Assembly: GCA_964549445.1 (NCBI GenBank)
Contig: CAZJVS010000020.1
Location: 19,054 to 83,053, forward strand
Source of the DNA: SpSt-539 sp964549445
Lineage (GTDB): Bacteria; Planctomycetota; Phycisphaerae; UBA1845; UTPLA1
Reading direction: 5' to 3'
Length of the DNA stretch: 64,000 nucleotides
In this document: one piece after another, positions 58,636-64,000 of the stretch
Position numbering within the stretch: the stretch's first letter is position 1
Layout: each line of letters opens with the position of its first letter
The notes under the pieces: model-generated
Told to the model about the DNA's origin: nothing
Database searches by the model: none
The model's input: only the letters and a program-made list of their open reading frames with translations
Position numbers and translations under genes: made by a program

Positions 58636-59040
58636 TCAACGTCCGGTGAAGGTGGTTTTCGCATCCACGAAGCAGAGCTTGTTGCCGAACGGGTCTTCGG
58701 CATAGAAGGATCGCTCGCCCCACGGGCGCTTGGCGATCTGGCCAGCGGGGTCACCGTGGACGTCACCGGGGGCGAATGTCGCGCCGGATTTCTTGCAGGC
58801 GGCGAAGGCCGCGTCGAGGTCGTCGACCGCGAAGTAGAGCCATTCCGGGTTGGGCTTGGGGGCGTAGCCGTCGCCATCGGCGTGTGGATCGAAGCAGGCG
58901 AGGATCGTGCCGCCGCAGTTGAAGTAGTGCCGACCATCGGAGACGCGAATGCCTCTCTCGCCAAGAATCGACTCGTAGAACTTCGCGGCACGCTCGATAT
59001 CTGACACGGCGATGATGACTCGGAAGAGCTTGGCTGACAT
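58636..59040 (-). CDS. VOC-family (glyoxalase/bleomycin-resistance fold) protein
   Basis: 134 residues in one two-module VOC fold. It starts MSAKLFRVIIAVSDIERAAK, then FYESILGERGIRVSDG, and ends ERSFYAEDPFGNKLCFVDAK. The metal-ligand positions are a His/Glu pattern in the C-terminal YAEDPFGN motif. It is a single-domain member like many glyoxalases and dioxygenase relatives. It sits divergently upstream of homogentisate dioxygenase, though no evidence connects it to that pathway. Confidence 0.88.
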   Translation of the reverse strand: MSAKLFRVIIAVSDIERAAKFYESILGERGIRVSDGRHYFNCGGTILACFDPHADGDGYAPKPNPEWLYFAVDDLDAAFAACKKSGATFAPGDVHGDPAGQIAKRPWGERSFYAEDPFGNKLCFVDAKTTFTGR

Positions 59041-59145
59041 GACGTAGCTCCAAACAATCGGCCAACCCGGTGGAGGCGGTGCGCCCGCCTATCGACACGT
59101 CTTCGCGATATAATTCCACCCTGAACCAAGCACGGGAGCAACGCC

Positions 59146-60375
59146 ATGATTCACCATCATCAACTCGGCAAGATACCGCCGAAGCCGCATACGGCTTTCT
59201 ATGACGAAAACAACAAGCTGCTGATGGAGCACTGCCTGACGCGCGAGGGGTTCGAAGGCGCGTTCTCGATTCTCTACTACCGCACTCCGCCGACGGACGA
59301 AAATGCGGTCGAGAAGCTGGCGATACCGGGGTTTTGCCCGTTCGAGCGCCTGGAGGAGCAGCCACTGTATCGGCGGCATATCAAGACGTTTGATTTGAAG
59401 TTAAGGGGCGACTTCCTCGACGCACGGCGGGTGCTGCTCTTCAACGCCGACGTGCAGATCGGGCAGGTCCAGCCGACGGAACACACACCGAGGTTTTTCT
59501 CGAACGGCGACGGCGACGAACTCTACTTTGTGAACAAGGGTAGCGGGCGCTTTGAAACGCTGCTCGGGGTGCTGCCGTTTCGGGAGCACGATTACGTTTA
59601 CGTTCCGCGAGGGATTCCCTACCGGATTCGGCCGGACGACGCGAAATCCGTCGACATGCTCGTCTTCGAGGGCCTCGGATTTATCGACATTCCGAAGGAG
59701 TGGCGCAATCGGACGGGGCAGATCACGATGTACGCCCCGTACACACACCGCGACTTTCATCTACCGATGAACTTGCTCGCCTATAACTCCGCCGAGCACG
59801 GTAAACCGCCATTCAAGCTCGTCGTCAAGCGCGATGAAGTCCTGACGGTGCACGTCTTTCAGCACTTCCCCTACGACCTCGCGGGCTGGGAAGGATTCGT
59901 CTACCCGTTCACATTCAACATCCACGACTATCAGCCGAAGACGTCGACCATCCACCTGCCGCCGACCATACACCTCACGTTCGCCGGAAACAATTTCGTC
60001 GTCTGCTCCTTCGTTCCGCGGAAGGTTGACTACTACCACCGCGACGGCGTGCGGTCGATTCCCTGTCCGTACGGGCATGCGAGCGTGCACATGGACGAGA
60101 TTCTTTTCTACGTCGAGGGCAATTTCACCAGTCGGCGCGGAATCTCTCCGGGCTCCATCTCGCTGCATCCGGCCGGCATCCCGCACGGGCCGCATCCTGG
60201 GACATACGAAAAGAGCATCGGGGTTGACCGCACCAGCGAGTTGGCCGTCATGTGCGACACCTACAAGCAGTTGCACCTGACGAAGGTCGGACACGAGATT
60301 GAGGATAAGGACTACCACCTGACGTGGGTCAGCAAGGAAGCGGCCGCCGACAAGCCGGTGACTTACATTCCGTAG
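59146..60375 (+). CDS. hmgA: Homogentisate 1,2-dioxygenase
   Basis: 409 residues, the usual length. The N-terminal jelly-roll begins MIHHHQLGKIPPKPHTAF. The catalytic C-terminal domain has the iron-binding residues in YGHASVHMDEILFYVEGNF and HPAGIPHGPHPGTYE, with the conserved SLHPAGIPHGPHPG loop. It opens the ring of homogentisate in tyrosine/phenylalanine breakdown, yielding maleylacetoacetate. The fumarylacetoacetase and HPPD genes are not in the window, so the pathway is only partly shown here. VOC genes flank it on both sides. Confidence 0.94.
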   Translation: MIHHHQLGKIPPKPHTAFYDENNKLLMEHCLTREGFEGAFSILYYRTPPTDENAVEKLAIPGFCPFERLEEQPLYRRHIKTFDLKLRGDFLDARRVLLFNADVQIGQVQPTEHTPRFFSNGDGDELYFVNKGSGRFETLLGVLPFREHDYVYVPRGIPYRIRPDDAKSVDMLVFEGLGFIDIPKEWRNRTGQITMYAPYTHRDFHLPMNLLAYNSAEHGKPPFKLVVKRDEVLTVHVFQHFPYDLAGWEGFVYPFTFNIHDYQPKTSTIHLPPTIHLTFAGNNFVVCSFVPRKVDYYHRDGVRSIPCPYGHASVHMDEILFYVEGNFTSRRGISPGSISLHPAGIPHGPHPGTYEKSIGVDRTSELAVMCDTYKQLHLTKVGHEIEDKDYHLTWVSKEAAADKPVTYIP

Positions 60376-60383
60376 GGAAAGAT

Positions 60384-60779
60384 TCAGCGGCGCGGCGGTT
60401 CGATCAGGTCGATCTTGTTGCCGTAGAGATCTTCGAACACGGATACCTTGCCGAAATCCTCGACGCTGGGCGGGCGGATGAACTTTACACCGCGCGACCG
60501 GTACGCCTCATAGTCGCGGTCGAAGTCGTCGGTCTCCATGAACAAGAAGACCCGGCCGCCAGTCTGGTTGCCGATTCGTGCCCGCTGTTCGTCGGTGACG
60601 GCGCGGGCCAGCAACAACTCGACGCCGGTGCTGCCGGGAGGAGCTACGCGGACCCAGCGTTTGCCGTTGCCGCGGTCGGTGTCTTCGACGAGCTTGAAGC
60701 CGAGGGTGTCGCGGTAGAAGGCGATGGCTTCGTCGTATTCGCGAACCAGCAAGGCGATCTGGGTGAGGCGCTGGGTCAC
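60384..60779 (-). CDS. VOC-family protein, second copy
   Basis: 131 residues from a GTG at 60779 that overlaps the upstream CsgG-like stop (GTGA). One VOC domain: TQIALLVREYDEAIAFYRDT, LGFKLVEDTDRGNGKRW, GGRVFLFMETDDFDRDYEAY and FEDLYGNKIDLIEPP. It is convergent with homogentisate dioxygenase, and is clearly different from the VOC protein at 58.6 kb. Substrate unknown. Confidence 0.87.
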   Translation of the reverse strand: MTQRLTQIALLVREYDEAIAFYRDTLGFKLVEDTDRGNGKRWVRVAPPGSTGVELLLARAVTDEQRARIGNQTGGRVFLFMETDDFDRDYEAYRSRGVKFIRPPSVEDFGKVSVFEDLYGNKIDLIEPPRR

Positions 60780-61396
60780 TTGCTCGTCGCCGGGGTGGCC
60801 CATTCTGCTTTCAGCTTGCGGAATCCGTCGTCGAGAATCTGATTGATGGTGTCGGTTGGGTCGATGGGGCCGGTGACGTTGGGGCCAACGACGCGCTCGC
60901 CGGCCAGCGTCCAGAGAGTCTGGCCGGTGGATGCTTTCACGCAGCGGCAGTGAAAGGCGACAGTCTCGCCCTGCTGGGTCCAGTCGACCCAGACGTCGTC
61001 GCGGTCGACGTCGCCGATGACGAGGGCGTCGGCGCCGAGCAGATGGGCGACGTCGGGGGTGCGGCCATCGCGAATCATCTCCTTGAGGGTGCGGCCGGCG
61101 ACGCGCTGTTGCATGTCGACGCGACGGACGGTGTCGCGCGGGATGACGGTGACATCGGGAAGCTCGCCGAGGCGGGCGGAGACGCAATCGGCGATGAAGG
61201 CACCGGCGTCGCGCGGCTTGATGACACCGGGGCCGGATGGGCCGGCGGAGGGATTCCAGGCGAAGTCGATGACGGCGACGCGGAGCGGGCCGGCGGTCCG
61301 GGCGACCGGGGACATGGTGACGGTGGCGACGGGCGCGCAGCCGACGGCGGCGAGCGCGACGTTAATAAAGAATCCGACGGACCAGGCGCGCGACAT
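60776..61396 (-). CDS. CsgG-like lipoprotein
   Basis: 206 residues from ATG 61396, with GGAGGAA 6-12 bases upstream. Signal and lipobox (FFINVALAAVGCAPV). The mature part has the CsgG/GNA1162-like pattern: LRVAVIDFAWNPSAGP, AGAFIADCVSARLGELPDVT, VIPRDTVRRVDMQQRVAG and HLLGADALVIGDVDRDDVWV. CsgG forms an outer-membrane secretion pore for curli, but this short single-domain version is more like periplasmic relatives. It overlaps the downstream VOC gene by 4 bases, so the two are co-transcribed. Function unknown. Confidence 0.78.
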   Translation of the reverse strand: MSRAWSVGFFINVALAAVGCAPVATVTMSPVARTAGPLRVAVIDFAWNPSAGPSGPGVIKPRDAGAFIADCVSARLGELPDVTVIPRDTVRRVDMQQRVAGRTLKEMIRDGRTPDVAHLLGADALVIGDVDRDDVWVDWTQQGETVAFHCRCVKASTGQTLWTLAGERVVGPNVTGPIDPTDTINQILDDGFRKLKAEWATPATSK

Positions 61397-61461
61397 TTTG
61401 ATTCCTCCCGTGGCGGGAGTGTATGCCGGAGGGCGGCGACTCAAAAGGGTGGGCGCGCGAA

Positions 61462-63357
61462 CTACGGGGCGAGGAGGGCGGCTACGAAGGGTTGGACATC
61501 ATCGCCGTTGACGCCGCTGCCAGTGAGGTCGGCGGCGCAGACGTGGAGCGGGTCAGCGTCGTTGCCGAGTAGGACCTGCACGAAGGGCGGAACGTCGGCG
61601 ACGGTGACGTCGCGGTCGCCGTCGAGGTCGCCGGGCAGGGCGATGTTGACATGGAGGAGCGAGGTCATCAGCACGGGCGCGCCTTTGCCGGCGGCGAGCC
61701 AGAGTTCGTAGAGCTCGGTACCGCGGTTGACGGGCTGGGTGCTGGGGTTGTGGTCGCGGAGGAACTCGATGTATTCCTTGCTGGAGGTCTGGTAGTAGAG
61801 GCGAACGTCGACGGTCGCGGCGTAGGAAGGAATGCCGTAAGTCGTTTCGTCCCAGTACTGGCCGTCGGCATAGACGTAATCGACCGGGGACGCCTGGATG
61901 TTGTTGAAGGCGGCATTGGTGAAGCCGCGCGGAGGAATGCGGTTGTCCTTGAGGACGACGTTGTTCAGCGTGAAGAAGAAGGAGTGGCCGGCGGGTAGGC
62001 CAATGGCGTTGCCGACGTCTTCATCGAAACCGCTCTCGACTTCGTAGACTTTGGTGCTGGCGGTATCGAGCGTTGCGTTGACGGTGTCATAGCCGCCGCG
62101 CTCGGCGATCAACGCACCGGTGCAATCGCGGAACTGGATGTTGAGCCAGACGCGACGGCCTTCGGGATAGCCGGAAGGCAGCTTGTGGCCGGTCTCGTTG
62201 GTGACGCGGACGCGGAGCTGGGCACCGCCGGATGCGATATTGGTGGTGAGCGTGGCAGCCCGTGAGAGCATGTCGGCGTTGCGGAGCTTGGCGTCGTTGA
62301 TGGCGGTCATCTGGGCGGCGGAGAGTTCGTTGTTTCCGGTGGGGCCGTACTTGAGCTGGATGGCGTCGAGGACCCAGTTGGCCGCGCCATTGAACATGTG
62401 CTGCGGCATGTTGCTGCGAACGGGAGCGATGGGGGCGGTGCATCCCTTGGCAGTCGTGTCGGGCAAGTGGCAATCCTGGCAGGTGCTGACGTAAGACTGG
62501 CCGGGACCGCCAAAACGTCCCCCGGCATCGACGCCGGGCGGCACGGCGTAGGCGCTGTTGAGCCATTCGCTGTAAGTGCGTTCGACGGGCTTCATGTCGA
62601 GCTTGTTGCCGGTGGCGTGGTGGGTGTTGACGGTGCCTAGCTTGTAGGTGCCGTCGCCCTGCTTTTCGAAGGCGGGGTTGCTGACGTCGTGGCAGGTTCC
62701 GCAGAGGGCGGACTTCGAGAAGAGCGGCGACACGGCGAAGGGGTGGAAGTTACCGCAGACGGAATCGGTGAAGGGACCGCGGCGCAGGTCGGTCGGATCG
62801 ACGACGTAGCCGCCGTTGCCGGGCGAGAGGGGCGGACCGTCAATGAGGGCCGCGAGGATGGCTGCGTCGCCGGGCGGCTCTTCGCCGCCGCCCATGGGGT
62901 CGACGTTGCGGTGACAGAAGTTGCAGGTAATGGAATCGCGGTCGGCGGCGGTGGTGGCCGAGGCGTCGGTCGGGTTGGATCGACCCTCGAGCCAGGCCTT
63001 GGGCATATGGCAGCGGATGCAGAGATCGCCGGAGCCGGGAGAGACGTGGTTGGCCACGTCGAGACAGGCATAGAAGAGCGGGTCGCGGCCGGCGTGGGCC
63101 ATGATGCTGCCCTGCCAATGTTTGCCGATGTTGCCGTCGGCATTGTTGTGGCAGGTCAGGCAAGCGGTGTGAGTCGAGATGTTGCTGGTGAGGGAGCCGG
63201 GCTGCGTGCCGCGGAGGAAGAAGTCGTTGATGGTGGTGGGGAGCGGCGTCTGGGCGCGAGCGATCGAGGCCGACATGCCGTTCGCAGCGACGCAGAGCGC
63301 CGCGGCGAGCGCGTATCGGACGGGCTGAGATTTCAACTTCCCCTCGGCTCGACCCAA
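61462..63357 (-). CDS. Multihaem cytochrome c with C-terminal dockerin-like calcium loops
   Basis: 631 residues, secreted (YALAAALCVAANGMSASIARA). Five haem motifs CxxCH are seen: CLTCH (66-70), CIRCH (113-117), CNFCH (145-149), CGTCH (219-223) and CQDCH (289-293), plus a CGNFH (201-205) that is not a standard site. The middle and C-terminal parts are beta-rich, with RVTNETGHKLPSGYPEG, a pattern shared by the cytochrome c-554/multihaem family. The last about 60 residues carry a dockerin-like pair, GDLDGDRDVTVADVPPFVQV and DLTGSGVNGDDVQPFVAALL, found in many planctomycete secreted proteins. It probably carries electrons at the outside of the cell. Confidence 0.9.
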   Translation of the reverse strand: MGRAEGKLKSQPVRYALAAALCVAANGMSASIARAQTPLPTTINDFFLRGTQPGSLTSNISTHTACLTCHNNADGNIGKHWQGSIMAHAGRDPLFYACLDVANHVSPGSGDLCIRCHMPKAWLEGRSNPTDASATTAADRDSITCNFCHRNVDPMGGGEEPPGDAAILAALIDGPPLSPGNGGYVVDPTDLRRGPFTDSVCGNFHPFAVSPLFSKSALCGTCHDVSNPAFEKQGDGTYKLGTVNTHHATGNKLDMKPVERTYSEWLNSAYAVPPGVDAGGRFGGPGQSYVSTCQDCHLPDTTAKGCTAPIAPVRSNMPQHMFNGAANWVLDAIQLKYGPTGNNELSAAQMTAINDAKLRNADMLSRAATLTTNIASGGAQLRVRVTNETGHKLPSGYPEGRRVWLNIQFRDCTGALIAERGGYDTVNATLDTASTKVYEVESGFDEDVGNAIGLPAGHSFFFTLNNVVLKDNRIPPRGFTNAAFNNIQASPVDYVYADGQYWDETTYGIPSYAATVDVRLYYQTSSKEYIEFLRDHNPSTQPVNRGTELYELWLAAGKGAPVLMTSLLHVNIALPGDLDGDRDVTVADVPPFVQVLLGNDADPLHVCAADLTGSGVNGDDVQPFVAALLAP

Positions 63358-63381
63358 AACGTTCCTACCCTCGTGCTGCGA

Positions 63382-64000
63382 TTATATGGCCTCGTCCGGC
63401 GGCGGATCAATGGCTGCGTAGGGGGAAACCCCAAGGGGCGGCGCCTGTACGGCTGATGTGGGGTTGCGGTTTAGCTTGGGGTGTGGGGCGGGGACGGCTT
63501 TGCCGATGTCGTCTTTCCAGTTGTCGAGGTAGTCCTGGCACAACTTGCGGTTTTCCTCGGTGAGGGGGAAGGGCTCGCACCAGTCGTCGGGGAGGTCGAG
63601 GTTGTAGACGCGCTTGACGGCGCGGTTGAGGACTTCGAGGAACTCCTCGCGGGTGGCGGGGGTGCCGTCGGTGAAGACGCCGTAGCCGCCGGCGCGGATG
63701 TTGGCGCGGTTGCGGCGGAGGAACTCCTTTTCGGGGAGGGGCGGACCGGGCGGGGTCTTGCGCTGGAAGGGCGGGAGGTCGACGTGGAAACGCGGAGTTC
63801 GTGGCGGAGCGGGGGCGGCGGGCGCTTGCGGGGGTTGGGGTGCGTCGTTGGTTGTGCGAGTCGCTGGTGCTGCTTGCTCTGTCGTTTTTTCAACCCCCCC
63901 TTGGTCCCCCCTTGCCAAGGGGGGAAGTGGGGCCTTGGCCGCTAGGCGCTGGGCGATTTCTTCGGCCCGCATCTGCTGGAGGTGGGAGGAGGTGAGCTGG
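63382..64000 (-). CDS. Hypothetical protein, 5' end beyond window edge
   Basis: The frame is open from the window edge at 64000 to the stop at 63382, so the start is missing; the ATG at 63972 lies inside a longer frame (upstream reads QLTSSHLQQMRAEEIAQRLA). The protein has a proline/alanine-rich linker (AAPATRTTNDAPQPPQAPAA), then a folded segment RFHVDLPPFQRKTPPGPPLP, EFLRRNRANIRAGGYGVFTD and YNLDLPDDWCEPFPLTEENR. No family recognised. A palindromic GC-rich repeat (63893-63926) lies inside the coding sequence and is translated as PPLARGDQGGVEK. Confidence 0.6.
   Translation of the reverse strand, partial: QLTSSHLQQMRAEEIAQRLAAKAPLPPLARGDQGGVEKTTEQAAPATRTTNDAPQPPQAPAAPAPPRTPRFHVDLPPFQRKTPPGPPLPEKEFLRRNRANIRAGGYGVFTDGTPATREEFLEVLNRAVKRVYNLDLPDDWCEPFPLTEENRKLCQDYLDNWKDDIGKAVPAPHPKLNRNPTSAVQAPPLGVSPYAAIDPPPDEAI
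63893..63926. repeat. Palindromic repeat inside a reading frame
   Basis: CCCCCCCTTGGTCCCCCCTT followed by GCCAAGGGGGGAAG forms CCCCCTTG/CAAGGGGG-type arms, a type of dispersed extragenic repeat I recall from many high-GC genomes. Here it lies in a coding frame and is translated. Its borders are estimated by eye. Confidence 0.7.

Overview
The window looks like a contig from a high-GC, Gram-negative planctomycete (possibly Phycisphaerae-like), probably uncultured. Pointers are: a PEP-CTERM secreted protein, several proteins with the planctomycete-style zinc ribbon (CxxCGY...CPECG), a multihaem cytochrome ending in a dockerin-like calcium-loop pair, many lipoproteins, an LPS-type heptosyltransferase/kinase cluster, and an RNase E/G with a very long arginine-rich N-terminus. 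There is no plasmid, phage or CRISPR signature. Most genes are chromosomal housekeeping or envelope genes. The class assignment is an inference; no rRNA is present to test it.

Layout. 0-8.3 kb: a YkgJ-type cysteine-cluster gene cut by the window edge, a SAM hydrolase (DUF62), a selenocysteine tRNA, a GAF-PP2C phosphatase, a LolA-like protein, a DinB protein, an NHL-repeat secreted protein, a pirin and a PEP-CTERM metallopeptidase. 8.5-18.7 kb: an all-forward block of gyrA, comF, hpf, ptsN (EIIA-Ntr), HPr, EI, the DUF2344 protein and rne/rng, with one convergent MerR-like gene. 18.7-25.4 kb: small lipoproteins, a chagasin-type protease inhibitor, a hydrolase, zinc-ribbon proteins, a sulfatase-modifying-factor-like protein, a Hanks-type kinase and a YfiH/alcohol dehydrogenase pair. 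26.5-33.6 kb: a tight envelope cluster (heptosyltransferase, three WaaP/InaA-type kinase genes of which one is a two-domain fusion, a GT4 glycosyltransferase, a polysaccharide deacetylase, plsY).

34-40.1 kb: a giant lipoprotein with eight Ig/FN3-like repeats, a Tat-exported superoxide dismutase, a small membrane gene with an in-frame UGA, and an S41 peptidase. 40.1-44.5 kb is the accessory part: palindromic repeat clusters, the decayed 3' end of a second S41 gene, a lower-GC RloA/RloB-like gene pair resembling an abortive-infection/anticipated defence module, and nearly 1 kb of repeat-rich non-coding DNA. 44.5-64 kb: a PIN-TRAM membrane protein, an OmpA lipoprotein, an LPG-synthase-type flippase-like protein, a histone-deacetylase-family enzyme, a 1,395-residue ResB-CcsA fusion for cytochrome c maturation, a class D beta-lactamase, two esterases/hydrolases, homogentisate dioxygenase with two VOC proteins, a CsgG-like lipoprotein and a five-haem cytochrome.

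How the parts fit: HPr, EI and EIIA-Ntr form a permease-free regulatory phosphorelay next to the ribosome hibernation factor. The 26.5-33.6 kb genes together would build and phosphorylate an outer-membrane glycolipid. The CcsBA fusion would mature the c-type cytochrome at the right end. The two observations most worth testing are the tRNA-Sec combined with a UGA-interrupted, otherwise open membrane-protein gene, and the RloAB-like pair whose second protein has substitutions at the expected Toprim-type acidic motif.
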